A stretch of DNA of 33,431 bases from an uncultured Lachnospiraceae bacterium (GCA_946614165.1 CAMOGQ010000025.1:1-33431); one strand, 5' to 3'; shown: positions 14,822 through 23,285, counted from the stretch's first letter. The notes: generated from the sequence alone by a model not told the origin. A program made the numbers and translations.

Positions 14822-15979
14822 ATGGATTTTCAGTTAGACAAACAGCATGAAATGGCGAGAGATCTGTTCAAAGATTTCGCTGAAAAAGAAGTTAAGCCTC
14901 GTGCAATTGACGTTGATGAAACTGAGATTTTCCCCAGGGATACCGTTGAAAAGATGCAGAAGTACGGTTTCATGGGCATCGCGGTTCCGAAGGAATACGG
15001 CGGACAGGGCTGTGATCCTCTTACATATATCATGTGTGTAGAAGAACTGGCCAAGGTCTGCGGCACGACTTCCGTTATCGTTTCCGCACACAGCTCCCTG
15101 TGCTGCGATCCCATTCTCTTCTACGGCAGCGAAGCCCAGAAGCAGAAATATCTGGTTCCCCTTGCAAAGGGCGAGAAGCTGGGCGCTTTCGGTCTGACCG
15201 AGCCCGGTGCCGGCACCGATGCCCAGGGCGTACAGACAAAGGCTGTCTATGATGCTGAGACCAACGAGTACATCCTCAACGGCTCCAAGTGCTTCATTAC
15301 AAACGGTAAGGAAGCCGATATCTACATCATCATTGCCTATACCGACATCATCGAGAAGCGCGGCCGCAAGCAGAAGGTCTTCTCCGCATTCATCGTCGAG
15401 AAGGACACTCCCGGCTTCACATTCGGTACCAAGGAAAACAAGATGGGTATCCGCGGTTCTTCCACATACGAACTGATCTTCCAGGACTGCAGGATCCCTG
15501 CAGACAACCTGCTGGGCCAGAAGGGCAAGGGCTTTGCTTATGCAATGCACACTCTGGACGGCGGCCGTATCGGTATCGCTGCGCAGGCTCTGGGTATCGC
15601 AGAAGGCGCTCTTGAAAGGACCGTTGAGTACGTCAAGGAAAGAAAGCAGTTCGGCAGAACCATTTCCGCATTCCAGAATACACAGTTCCAGCTTGCTGAG
15701 ATGTATTCCAAGGTTGAGGCAGCTAAGCTCCTTGTTTATAAAGCAGCTATGGCAAAGGCAACCCAGAAGGTCTATTCCGTAGAAGCAGCTACCGCAAAGC
15801 TGTTCGCAGCACAGACCGCTATGGAAGTCACCACAAAGGCTGTTCAGCTCTTTGGCGGTTACGGTTATATCAGAGAGTACGAAGTTGAGCGTATGATGCG
15901 TGATGCCAAGATCACCGAGATCTATGAAGGCACATCCGAAGTTCAGCGTATGGTCATCTCCGGCTCCATGCTGAGATAA
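14822..15979 (+). CDS. bcd: Butyryl-CoA dehydrogenase
   Basis: 385 residues, a full-length acyl-CoA dehydrogenase. Visible signatures are the FAD/substrate motif GAFGLTEPGAGTDA and the C-terminal catalytic base E369 in IYEGTSEVQRM, placed as in short-chain enzymes. It reduces crotonyl-CoA to butyryl-CoA. Together with the following EtfB and EtfA it forms the cytoplasmic electron-bifurcating complex that couples this step to ferredoxin reduction by NADH (established for clostridial Bcd-EtfAB). AAGGAG lies 7 nt before the ATG. Confidence 0.95.
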   Translation: MDFQLDKQHEMARDLFKDFAEKEVKPRAIDVDETEIFPRDTVEKMQKYGFMGIAVPKEYGGQGCDPLTYIMCVEELAKVCGTTSVIVSAHSSLCCDPILFYGSEAQKQKYLVPLAKGEKLGAFGLTEPGAGTDAQGVQTKAVYDAETNEYILNGSKCFITNGKEADIYIIIAYTDIIEKRGRKQKVFSAFIVEKDTPGFTFGTKENKMGIRGSSTYELIFQDCRIPADNLLGQKGKGFAYAMHTLDGGRIGIAAQALGIAEGALERTVEYVKERKQFGRTISAFQNTQFQLAEMYSKVEAAKLLVYKAAMAKATQKVYSVEAATAKLFAAQTAMEVTTKAVQLFGGYGYIREYEVERMMRDAKITEIYEGTSEVQRMVISGSMLR

Positions 15980-16037
15980 TCCGGATCATTGATCGATTAC
16001 CGAGTAAAGTTTGATAATAAACAAAGGAGAATGACAC

Positions 16038-16823
16038 ATGAAAGTCGTAGTATGCGTTAAGCAGGTTCCCGATACAAAGGGCGGCGTTAAGTTCAAACCC
16101 GATGGAACACTGGACAGAGCTGCAATGCTTGCCATCATGAATCCCGATGACAAGGCCGGTCTGGAAGCAGCTCTCAGATTAAAAGATGAGTACGGCGCAG
16201 AGGTTACAGTCGTGACCATGGGCCTTCCCAAGGCCGAGGCAGTCCTTCGCGAAGCTTATGCCATGGGCGCTGACAAGGGCATCCTTGTTACCGACAGAGT
16301 CCTGGGCGGCGCTGACACCTGGGCAACCTCTTCCACGATCGCAGGCGCTCTGAGAAACCTGGAGTATGATCTGGTCATCACCGGCCGTCAGGCCATCGAC
16401 GGTGATACCGCTCAGGTCGGCCCTCAGATCTCCGAACATCTGGGCATTCCCGTAATTTCCTACGCGGAAGACCTGAAGATCGAAGGCGACAGCGTCATCG
16501 TAAAGCGCCAGTTTGAAGACAGATACCACATTGTCAAGGCCAAGATGCCCTGCCTTGTAACTGCACTTTCCGAATTAAATGAGCCCCGTTACATGACTCC
16601 CGGCGGAATTTTCGATGCATTCGAAAAAGAGATCACCGTCTGGGGCAGAGCAGATCTGAAGGATGTGGACGACAGCAACCTCGGTCTGAAGGGATCACCT
16701 ACCCAGATTGCCAAGGCTTCCGACAAGGTGGCCAAGGGCGCTGGCACAAAGTACACTCCCGACAGCGATGAAGAGGGCGCACAGATCATCTTCGATCTGC
16801 TGAAAGAGAAGCACTTCATCTGA
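16038..16823 (+). CDS. etfB: Electron transfer flavoprotein beta subunit
   Basis: 261 residues with the EtfB opening MKVVVCVKQVPDTKGGVKF and the central VITGRQAIDGDTAQVGPQ signature. In bifurcating Etf proteins this subunit carries the flavin that takes electrons from NADH. AAAGGAG precedes the ATG, 58 nt after bcd. Its position with bcd and etfA identifies it as part of the Bcd/EtfAB complex and not of a separate respiratory Etf. Confidence 0.95.
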   Translation: MKVVVCVKQVPDTKGGVKFKPDGTLDRAAMLAIMNPDDKAGLEAALRLKDEYGAEVTVVTMGLPKAEAVLREAYAMGADKGILVTDRVLGGADTWATSSTIAGALRNLEYDLVITGRQAIDGDTAQVGPQISEHLGIPVISYAEDLKIEGDSVIVKRQFEDRYHIVKAKMPCLVTALSELNEPRYMTPGGIFDAFEKEITVWGRADLKDVDDSNLGLKGSPTQIAKASDKVAKGAGTKYTPDSDEEGAQIIFDLLKEKHFI

Positions 16824-16894
16824 TAATTCAAGAGGCTCAGTTTAATAATTAGAAAGTAAAAGCGCAGAAATAAGCGCGGAACGGAGAAGAAAAC

Positions 16895-17935
16895 ATGTCT
16901 TTAGAAGAATATAAAGGAGTATTTATCTTCGCTCAGCAGGTAGACAATGAGATCACACCGGTCGCATTGGAGCTTCTCGGCAAAGCGAAAGAACTGGCAT
17001 CCAGCCTGGAAACAAAGGAAGTCACAGCTGTACTCGTCGGCTATGAAGTCGGCGGCCTGGTAGACAGACTTGCCCGCTACGGCGCTGACAGGGTCATCGT
17101 TGTGGACGATCCCGCCCTCAAGGATTACAGGACCGAGCCCTATACCCAGGCACTGGTCGCCGTGATCAAGGAGTTCAAGCCCGAAATCCTTCTGGTAGGC
17201 GCAACCGCTATCGGCCGTGACCTTGGCCCCCGCGTATCCTCCAGAATCCATACCGGTCTGACCGCAGACTGCACCAAGCTGGATATCGGCGATTTCCCGC
17301 TGACCAATCCTACAAAGTTCAACCTGCTGCTCATGACCCGTCCTGCATTCGGCGGCAACACCATTGCCACCATCGCCTGCCCTGACTTCCGTCCTCAGAT
17401 GGCAACCGTCCGTCCCGGCGTTATGCAGAAGATCACTCCCATCGAAGGCGCCAAGGCAGAAGTCATCAACTTCGACGCCGGCATCGTTGAGAATGACAAG
17501 TATACACAGATCCTTGAGATCGTCAGAGAGAAGAAGTCCGTCGCTGATATCTCCGCTGCCAAGATCCTTGTATCCGGCGGCCGCGGCGTCGGCAGCCCCG
17601 AGAACTTCAAGATTCTTGAGGATCTGGCAGAAGTCATCGGCGGTACCGTTTCCTGCTCCCGTGCAGTCGTAGATTCCGGCTGGAAGCCCAAGGATCTCCA
17701 GGTCGGTCAGACAGGCCAGACCGTTCGTCCTCAGATCTACTTCGCCATCGGCATCTCCGGTGCCATCCAGCACGTGGCCGGCATGGAAGAGTCCGATCTG
17801 ATCATCGCCATCAACAAGGATGAGAATGCTCCCATCTTTGACGTGGCCGATATCGGTATCGTAGGCGACCTCAACAAGGTCGTGCCCGCTCTGACCAAGA
17901 AGATCGCTGCCGATCTTGCTGCAAAGAAGGGCTGA
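16895..17935 (+). CDS. etfA: Electron transfer flavoprotein alpha subunit
   Basis: 346 residues. The N-terminal domain is shared with EtfB; the C-terminal FAD domain (about 215-335) shows SRAVVDSGWKPKDLQVGQTG and the block VRPQIYFAIGISGAIQHVAG, then NKDENAPIFDVADIGIVGD. It shuttles electrons between the EtfB flavin and Bcd. No extra N-terminal ferredoxin domain is present, unlike some anaerobe EtfA proteins. It is the last gene of the operon and is followed by a strong terminator at 17983. Confidence 0.95.
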   Translation: MSLEEYKGVFIFAQQVDNEITPVALELLGKAKELASSLETKEVTAVLVGYEVGGLVDRLARYGADRVIVVDDPALKDYRTEPYTQALVAVIKEFKPEILLVGATAIGRDLGPRVSSRIHTGLTADCTKLDIGDFPLTNPTKFNLLLMTRPAFGGNTIATIACPDFRPQMATVRPGVMQKITPIEGAKAEVINFDAGIVENDKYTQILEIVREKKSVADISAAKILVSGGRGVGSPENFKILEDLAEVIGGTVSCSRAVVDSGWKPKDLQVGQTGQTVRPQIYFAIGISGAIQHVAGMEESDLIIAINKDENAPIFDVADIGIVGDLNKVVPALTKKIAADLAAKKG

Positions 17936-17982
17936 TATTTCATAAGAAGCAGGACGCAGGTCCTGTGAGATAAGAAAAAAAG

Positions 17983-18015
17983 AACAGGCGGCCGCGAAAG
18001 CGGACCGCCTGTTTT
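17983..18015 (+). terminator. Terminator of the butyryl-CoA operon
   Basis: AACAGGCGG-CCGC pairs with GCGG-(A)-CCGCCTGTT around a GAAA tetraloop, followed by TT. It lies between the convergent etfA and pyridoxamine kinase genes, with an A-rich stretch just upstream, so it may work in both directions. Confidence 0.85.
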
Positions 18016-18028
18016 GCTGTTTTCCGAC

Positions 18029-18871
18029 TTACCCCTCGAGACCTCTGACCCGGTCTGTCAGCCAGGGCAGGGCGGACTCAAAGTTGACCCCGTACCAGGA
18101 ATGATCGGGATCCTTCATGGTCTCCTTCATGCACTCCAGGGTAAAGTCCACGGCCAGGGCCGCGGCCTCCTCCGCGCTGCAGCCAAGGGCCAGGGCTCCG
18201 GTCACGCAGCTGGCAAAGATATCGCCGGTGCCGTGGAAGCTGACAGGGAGCTTTTCGTTGTCATAGAAGGAAAAGCTGCCGTCGGAGCGTCTGTAGGTCA
18301 TGGCGCCCAGCCTTCCCTCCTGCAGGCCGACCCCGGTCATGACCACCGTGCCGGCGCCCAGATCCCCCAGTTTCCTCAGAAGATCCTTATAATAGGCCTC
18401 GCCGCCGCCTTCCCTGTAGGGATGGCCTGTCATAAGGCAGCCCTCCGTCAGGTTGGGAAGGATCAGATCCGCCTGTCCGCACAGAGAAGCCATTTCCGAA
18501 ACAAAACTTTCCGAAAAACCTGTATAGAGCTTTCCGTGGTCCGCCATGGCTGGATCCACGATTTTTATGGCATCTTTTCCGCCGAATTCCTGCCAGGCCC
18601 GGCGGACCAGGCCGATCTGCTCCGCAGATCCCAGGTAGCCGCTGTAGACGGCGCCGAAGCGGAAGCCTTCCTTTTTCCATACCTCATAGATCCCGGGGAT
18701 GTCCTCGGTCAGATCCCGGAAAGTGAAGGAAGAGAAAGCAGTATGGTTGGACAGGACCGCGGTGGGAATGACACAGGTCTCGATCCCCATGGCGGATATG
18801 ATTGGCAGGGCCGTTGTCAGAGAGCATTTGCCCACGCAGGATATATCCTGGATCGTAAGTATTTTCTTCAT
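18029..18871 (-). CDS. Pyridoxamine/pyridoxal kinase
   Basis: 280 residues of the PfkB-related PdxK/PdxY/ThiD superfamily. The opening is KKILTIQDISCVGKCSL, with the substrate-loop region CVIPTAVLSNHTAFSSFTF next. The middle carries VDPAMADHGKLY and LPNLTEG, and the C-terminal FHGTGDIFAS holds the catalytic base D217 and anion hole. It phosphorylates vitamin B6 forms to their 5'-phosphates. AGGAGG lies 8 nt before the ATG at 18871; the frame stays open 13 codons further but that part lacks an RBS. It is a minus-strand gene convergent with etfA. PdxK against PdxY cannot be settled by eye. Confidence 0.9.
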   Translation of the reverse strand: MKKILTIQDISCVGKCSLTTALPIISAMGIETCVIPTAVLSNHTAFSSFTFRDLTEDIPGIYEVWKKEGFRFGAVYSGYLGSAEQIGLVRRAWQEFGGKDAIKIVDPAMADHGKLYTGFSESFVSEMASLCGQADLILPNLTEGCLMTGHPYREGGGEAYYKDLLRKLGDLGAGTVVMTGVGLQEGRLGAMTYRRSDGSFSFYDNEKLPVSFHGTGDIFASCVTGALALGCSAEEAAALAVDFTLECMKETMKDPDHSWYGVNFESALPWLTDRVRGLEG

Positions 18872-19003
18872 GGCGTTTTCCTCCTCAGATACATCTGATG
18901 GCTCTATCATAAGGGATGCGTGGCCTTATATCAAATGCCAGAAAAGGAAAATATTATAGGACCAGACAGGAACCTGCGGAAGGCAGGCTCCTGTCTGCAT
19001 ATA

Positions 19004-19035
19004 GAAAAGGCGGCCCGCGCACTGCAGGCCGCCTT
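19004..19035 (-). terminator. Terminator of the decayed histidine kinase gene
   Basis: On the minus strand AAGGCGGCC (19035-19027) pairs perfectly with GGCCGCCTT (19015-19007), and TTTTCTAT follows. A second imperfect hairpin (18964-18994) lies between it and the pyridoxamine kinase start. Confidence 0.7.
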
Positions 19036-19085
19036 CCTTATTTCCTCTTTCCCCTGTCCCTTTCCCTTTGGGCTCCGGGGAATTT

Positions 19086-19857
19086 TCAGCTTTCCTCCCG
19101 GAGACTGGCCTCCGGCACCGGCAGCATGATGTCCAGGTTGAAGATCTCTCCTTCCGTATGGGCGTTCATGACCCCGTCGAATTCGTCCACGATCCTCTGC
19201 ATGCTCTTCATGCCAAAGCCGTGGGACTCCTCCTCCTTGCTGGTAACGGGAAGGCCGGAAGAGAAGGTGATGGGGCCTGTGTAATAGTTCCAGATCCGGA
19301 TGGAGGCCGTATCGCCGAAGGACCGGATGCTGATATCGATCAGCTTTTTTTCCGGATCCCGGATCCTGGATACGCTTTCCATGGCATTGTCGATGGCATT
19401 GGCAAAAAGAAAATAGAGCTTCATGCCGTCGAAATATTTCAGGCAGTCCGCGTAAGCCACGCACTGGAGGGCTATGCCGCTCTGGCGGCAGAGGTCGTCC
19501 ATGTTGCGAAGGAGCAGGTCCAGGGCATCGTTGCCGGTCCTGGCGGTGGGAGAGATCCGGTCCACGGCGGCTCTAACTTAGGAAATGTCCGGGATCTCCA
19601 CGTGCTTCTGGGAAGCCAGCTTTTCGATGCGGTTCATCAGATGGCGCAGATCGTGGATCCAGTGCCGGACCATGCCGGCATTGACGGACCACTGCTCGTA
19701 CTACTTTCTGGATTCCGAGAAAAGCTGGGCGGTCAGGAGCCTTTCGGTATCGGCCCTCTGCCACTGGGTCACGATGAACTGGATCAGCAGGGCAAAGACA
19801 CAGCAGAGGATGGCATAGAGGCAGGCAGCCAGTTCAAAATATATGTTGCCTGCGGCC
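19086..19857 (-). pseudogene. Decayed GHKL-type sensor histidine kinase (two in-frame stops, 5' end lost)
   Basis: One reading frame runs from about 19857 down to 19086 and is broken twice, by TAG at 19703-19701 and TAA at about 19580-19578. It encodes a membrane helix (AILCCVFALLIQFIVTQW), a coiled stretch (RADTERLLTAQLFSESRK, stop, YEQWSVNAG) and the phosphoacceptor region HWIHDLRHLMNRIEKL. After the second stop comes a GHKL ATPase domain with N box YFLFANAIDNAMES and G box SHGFGMKSM. This order is that of AgrC-like quorum-sensing kinases. The multi-helix N-terminal sensor is missing. The intact 159-codon end (19565-19086) could be made from a GTG but lacks the histidine. No response regulator or peptide gene is adjacent. 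Confidence 0.8.
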
Positions 19858-20178
19858 TGGTCCACCAACAAGCTGGTATCCAGTCTTTCGGCCACCGTCG
19901 TGGGCGTGGCCGTCACCGTGATCGGTCTTGACGCCCTGCCCACCAAGACGACTCCCTATACCCCCGGCATGAACATGGTGGTCATCATCCTTTTCTGCGT
20001 CGTTCCCATGTGCGCCTGGGCCCTGACACTGTGGTCCATGACAGGCTACGAGCTGGACGGAGAGAGGGTACGGGAGATCCAGGAGGTCAACGGAAAACGA
20101 AAGGAAGCCGTTGCCGCCGGCATGACCATCGAAGAGGCAATGGAGAAATATCCCTCCAGGCCCGCAAAGGGAAAATAA
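19858..20178 (+). pseudogene. C-terminal remnant of a sugar:cation symporter (GPH/MelB-like)
   Basis: About 105 codons remain. There are two membrane helices (LSATVVGVAVTVIGL; NMVVIILFCVVPMCAWAL), then the cytoplasmic tail YELDGERVREIQEVNGKRK and an end like EEAMEKYPSRPAKGK. This matches the last two helices and C-tail of glycoside-pentoside-hexuronide:cation symporters, whose full length is about 450-500 residues. Everything N-terminal is gone: the frame closes at a TAG at 19816 and upstream DNA is kinase sequence on the other strand. It is therefore a deletion remnant. The exact breakpoint is not visible but lies near 19830-19880. Confidence 0.7.
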
Positions 20179-20206
20179 TTAAAAAGGTAAATACAGTTTT
20201 ACTTAA

Positions 20207-20258
20207 ACCCACCATAAAAGGCGCTCCGGCTTATGCCGGGGCGCCTTTTATGGTGGGT
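20207..20258. terminator. Long perfect palindrome, bidirectional terminator-like
   Basis: An 18-bp perfect arm pair (20207-20224 with 20241-20258) continues through one T-G pair into CCGGC-TTAT-GCCGG, giving a stem of about 24 bp with a 4-nt loop. The core has AAAAGGCGC on one side and GCGCCTTTT on the other, as in a two-way terminator, but the extra perfect ACCCACCAT/ATGGTGGGT arms are more than a terminator needs. Confidence 0.7.
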
Positions 20259-20311
20259 GAGCCGGGAGATCCGGGGCCGCGGAAAAGGAAAAACGAAGGG
20301 AGAGATTCGGA

Positions 20312-20340
20312 TTGACAGAAAAATATCAGGGCATTAACAT
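20312..20340 (+). promoter_or_regulatory. Promoter of the deacylase-thiolase pair
   Basis: TTGACA (20312-20317), 17-nt spacer, TAACAT (20335-20340), 27 nt before the ATG at 20367. Confidence 0.65.
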
Positions 20341-20366
20341 AAGAGACAGGAGAAGGCGGAATAACT

Positions 20367-20855
20367 ATGGCTAAGAAAGCAGACAATAAGACAAATGCGA
20401 TGCGGATCCTGGAAACGGAGGGCATCCCCTTTAAACATATGTCCTATGAAACGGACGGAGAGTTTTCGGACGGAGTCACCTCGGCGGATGTCCTGGGCCT
20501 GCCCCATGAGCAGGTCTTCAAGACCCTGGTCACCCTGGGGTCCGACGGGCAGCACTATGTTTTTGTGATCCCGGTGGAAGAGGAGCTGGACTTTAAGAAA
20601 TGTGCCAGATCCGTGGGGGTCAAATCCGTGCAGATGATCCATGTGAAGGAGCTTTTCGGACTGACAGGCTATGTCCGGGGAGGCTGTACGGCCATCGGCA
20701 TGAAAAAGCCCTTCGTGACCAGGCTGGACGAAAGCGCCCAGCTTTTCGACGAGATCTACGTCAGCGGAGGAAGGATCGGGCTTCACCTGTGTCTGAATCC
20801 GGATGACTTTTTAAAGGCGGCCTACCGGGCCGAATATGCCGACCTCACCCAGTAA
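20367..20855 (+). CDS. ybaK: YbaK/EbsC-family Cys-tRNA(Pro) deacylase
   Basis: 162 residues, the usual length for YbaK. Visible family features are the AMRILETEGIPFKHMSYE opening, the central FKTLVTLGSDGQHYVFVIPVE block containing the conserved Lys, and the RGGCTAIGMKKPFVTRLDES segment. Family knowledge: it hydrolyses Cys wrongly attached to tRNA(Pro). The ribosome binding site (AGGAG at 20348 or GGCGG nearer the ATG) is not ideal. It is followed after 63 nt by the second thiolase with no terminator, so they probably share a transcript, though no metabolic link is evident. Confidence 0.9.
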   Translation: MAKKADNKTNAMRILETEGIPFKHMSYETDGEFSDGVTSADVLGLPHEQVFKTLVTLGSDGQHYVFVIPVEEELDFKKCARSVGVKSVQMIHVKELFGLTGYVRGGCTAIGMKKPFVTRLDESAQLFDEIYVSGGRIGLHLCLNPDDFLKAAYRAEYADLTQ

Positions 20856-20918
20856 GGAAGATATGGGGCGGAGCTGACTTAAGAAGCTATTTAAAATCAA
20901 TATACGGAGGTACAGCAA

Positions 20919-22100
20919 ATGAAAAGAAAAGTAGTACTGGCAGGCGCCTGCAGAACGGCCATCGGCACCATGGGCGGCACCCTCAGCACCGTTCCCGCAC
21001 CTGAACTGGGAACCATCGTGATCAAAGAGGCCCTGAGGAGGACCGGCATTGATCCGAAGATGGTGGACGAGGTCTACATGGGCTGCGTCATCCAGGCAGG
21101 TCTGGGCCAGAACCCCGCAAGACAGGCTGCCGTGAACGCAGGCATCCCTGTTGAAGTTCCCGCCACTACCATCAACGTACTGTGCGGCTCCGGCCTGCAC
21201 TGCGTCAACCTGGCCGCAAAGCTGATCGAATACGGCGAAGCCGACATCATCGTGGCAGGCGGCATGGAAAACATGTCCAAGGCTCCTTACCTTCTGTACG
21301 GCGGCAGATACGGCTACCGTATGGGCTCCGCCCAGATCGACGACGCCATGATCCGCGACGCTCTGACCGACGCCTTCTACGGCATCCACATGGGCATCAC
21401 CGCAGAGAACATCTGCGACGAGTGGGGCCTGACCAGAGAGCAGCTGGATGAGTTCGCCGCATGGTCCCAGAACAAGGCCGAGAAGGCCATTGCCGAAGGC
21501 AAGTTCAAGGACGAGATCGTTCCCGTGGAAGTCAAGCAGAAGAAAAAGACCATTATCTTCGATACGGACGAAGGACCCAGAAAGGGCGTTACCGCGGAAG
21601 GCATCTCCGGACTGCGCCCCGCTTTCAAGAAGGACGGCAAGGTTACGGCCGCCAATTCTTCCGGCATCAATGACGCGGCAGCAGCCATCATCGTCATGAG
21701 CGAAGAGAAGGCAAAGGAACTGGGCGTCACCCCCATGGCTACATGGATCGGCGGCGAGCTGGCAGGCTGCAGGCCCGAGATCATGGGCATCGGCCCCGTC
21801 TATGCCACCAGAAAGGTCATGGAGAAGACCGGCTACAAGATCGAGGACTTCGATCTGATCGAGGCCAACGAGGCCTTTGCCGCCCAGTCCGTGGCAGTCG
21901 CCCACGATCTGGCATGGAACAATGACATCCTCAACGTCAACGGCGGCGCCATCGCTCTGGGCCATCCCGTAGGCGCATCCGGTTGCCGCATCCTGGTCAC
22001 CCTCCTTCATGAGATGGCAAGAAGAGACGCCAAGAAGGGCCTTGCCACCCTCTGCGTAGGCGGCGGCATGGGCTGCGCGGCCATCGTGGAACGCGACTGA
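20919..22100 (+). CDS. Second acetyl-CoA acetyltransferase (thiolase)
   Basis: 393 residues, colinear with the operon thiolase at 11759 and sharing most signature blocks. The catalytic residues are C89 (VLCGSGLHC), H349 ([10 protein letters not shown]) and C379 (LCVGGGMG). GGAGG lies 10 nt before the ATG. It is outside the butyryl-CoA operon and follows ybaK; no Rex-like site is seen upstream. It may serve a different condition or pathway, or be a recent backup copy. Which thiolase carries the main flux cannot be read here. Confidence 0.95.
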   Translation: MKRKVVLAGACRTAIGTMGGTLSTVPAPELGTIVIKEALRRTGIDPKMVDEVYMGCVIQAGLGQNPARQAAVNAGIPVEVPATTINVLCGSGLHCVNLAAKLIEYGEADIIVAGGMENMSKAPYLLYGGRYGYRMGSAQIDDAMIRDALTDAFYGIHMGITAENICDEWGLTREQLDEFAAWSQNKAEKAIAEGKFKDEIVPVEVKQKKKTIIFDTDEGPRKGVTAEGISGLRPAFKKDGKVTAANSSGINDAAAAIIVMSEEKAKELGVTPMATWIGGELAGCRPEIMGIGPVYATRKVMEKTGYKIEDFDLIEANEAFAAQSVAVAHDLAWNNDILNVNGGAIALGHPVGASGCRILVTLLHEMARRDAKKGLATLCVGGGMGCAAIVERD

Positions 22101-22135
22101 CCGGAGACCGGAGCAAAAGACGGCTGACAGGCAGC

Positions 22136-22165
22136 TAAGATAAGAAAGACTAAGATAAGAAAGAC
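22136..22165 (+). repeat. Perfect 15-nt tandem repeat, two units
   Basis: TAAGATAAGAAAGAC occurs twice back to back in the 3' end of the thiolase transcript, just before its terminator. It is probably a replication-slippage product. Confidence 0.85.
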
Positions 22166-22167
22166 AA

Positions 22168-22203
22168 AGAAACGCCCGGGCTGGCTATAGCCCGGGCGTT
22201 TCT
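22168..22203. terminator. Terminator after the second thiolase
   Basis: A perfect 15-bp stem (22168-22182 with 22189-22203) with the GC core GCCCGGGC and a 6-nt loop. The T content sits inside the stem (GTTTCT), so a classic U tail is short. Confidence 0.75.
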
Positions 22204-22255
22204 GCTCACGGCGCACCGCCGCTGCCTTTTTTTTTCTGACTTTCCCTTCCGGAAC

Positions 22256-22286
22256 AAAAAAAGGAACCGGTCTTTCAACCGATTCC
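22256..22286 (-). terminator. Terminator of tRNA-Arg
   Basis: On the minus strand a 9-bp stem (22286-22278 with 22271-22263, one G-T pair) is followed by seven T's. Confidence 0.88.
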
Positions 22287-22293
22287 TTCGGGA

Positions 22294-22367
22294 TGTTAGT
22301 GACAAGATTCGAACTCGCGACCTTCTGGTCCGTAGCCAGACGCTCTATCCAGCTGAGCTACACTAAC
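22294..22367 (-). tRNA. tRNA-Arg (anticodon ACG)
   Basis: Read on the minus strand, the acceptor GTTAGTG pairs perfectly with CACTAAC and the discriminator is A. The D arm is TAGCTCAGCTGGATAGAGC and the anticodon loop CTACGGA gives ACG (inosine-modified in the family). The T loop is GTTCGAATC. CCA is not encoded. Confidence 0.95.
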
Positions 22368-22395
22368 ACATCGCTGTTCCTCAACAGCAAAATTT

Positions 22396-22424
22396 ATTAT
22401 AGTGTGCGGGAGGGGAAGTGTCAA
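22396..22424 (-). promoter_or_regulatory. Consensus promoter of tRNA-Arg
   Basis: On the minus strand TTGACA (22424-22419), 17-nt spacer and TATAAT (22401-22396) match the vegetative consensus fully, about 29 nt before the tRNA. Confidence 0.92.
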
Positions 22425-22646
22425 TAGTTTTTTAAAAGAATTTTTCGGCCCCTGGATCTGACCGCCGGGATTATGAGCATGTTTTCCCGATCCTGCACGG
22501 CTCTGCCGGCGCTCCATAGGCCCCAGCCGTTTTTGCATTTTTATTTTCTTTCCGATATCATTTTTTATATGGGGCTTCCCGGCGGGGGAGGCGAGAGCCT
22601 TTTTTCCGGCAGGTCCCCAAATCTATCAGAAAGAAAGGAAAGAAAC

Positions 22647-23285
22647 ATGGTAACACTCAGAGACGTTTCGATCGTCTGCTGCACCTCCAGGTCCTCTGCC
22701 AGCAAGGCCATGCAGGGCTACCCGGACATCAGCGATTCCCTCCGCAGCAGGGTCAGGGAGACGGCCCAGGTCATGGGATATATCGACAGGGCCTCCGCCA
22801 GAAGACTTCCCGAGAAGCCCCTTTTCGGCCTGTATATTACAGACGGGTTCAGGAAAGGGGAAAAAGCGGAAGAAATACGGGCATGGGAAGAAAAATTCAC
22901 GCAATTATGCGAAAAAGCAGGATATTCCGTGGCCAATCTGGCGCCGGAAAGGCAGACGGGAGAAAAGCTGGTCTATGAATACTTCGTCAACAGGCTTTCC
23001 GGAGCCTGCATCCTGTGCGGTCAGGAGGAGTCGGACCTCCTCTATACCCTTTCCCTTTCCACCGCCTTATGGACCGCCTGCTGCGGCAGGACCTACCTGT
23101 GCTGCGCGGATCCCTGTATGATCGCCACCTTCTGCGAGAGGCAGGAAAAGGTCTGGAACTGGGAAGAGACGGCCGGAAGATCCGTCCGGGACCTTTTAAA
23201 GAAGGCCGCCTGGCGGAAAAAACGCCTCAGAAGACTGAACAGGTCCGGCGGGATATGCGCTGAAAAAAAACCGGATCCCTCATGA
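22647..23285 (+). CDS. Short, probably degenerate LacI-family regulator
   Basis: 212 residues against about 330-350 for LacI proteins. The first 55 residues match the LacI DNA-binding domain in layout: VTLRDVSIVCCTSRSSASKAMQGYPDISDSLRSRV, then VMGYI. In helix 2 the usual small residues (AGVS) are replaced by CCTS. Residues about 62-135 resemble the start of the effector domain (PLFGLYITDGFRKG; LSGACILCG). After that the sequence becomes Cys-rich and unlike the family, and a segment near 175-190 (ETAGRSVRDLLKKA) resembles the family's C-terminal end, suggesting an internal deletion or frameshift. The ATG at 22647 has AAAGGAAAG upstream. It may be a pseudogene or a DNA-binding-only product. No sugar genes are adjacent. 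Confidence 0.55.
   Translation: MVTLRDVSIVCCTSRSSASKAMQGYPDISDSLRSRVRETAQVMGYIDRASARRLPEKPLFGLYITDGFRKGEKAEEIRAWEEKFTQLCEKAGYSVANLAPERQTGEKLVYEYFVNRLSGACILCGQEESDLLYTLSLSTALWTACCGRTYLCCADPCMIATFCERQEKVWNWEETAGRSVRDLLKKAAWRKKRLRRLNRSGGICAEKKPDPS

Noticed and set aside
18014..18898. 294-codon plus-strand frame opposite pyridoxamine kinase
   Set aside because: The kinase on the minus strand has clear motifs and an AGGAGG site; the plus frame has neither.
20312..20376. Short TTG-started frame upstream of ybaK
   Set aside because: The TTG is part of the TTGACA -35 box of the ybaK promoter and the frame overlaps the ybaK start without a separate RBS.
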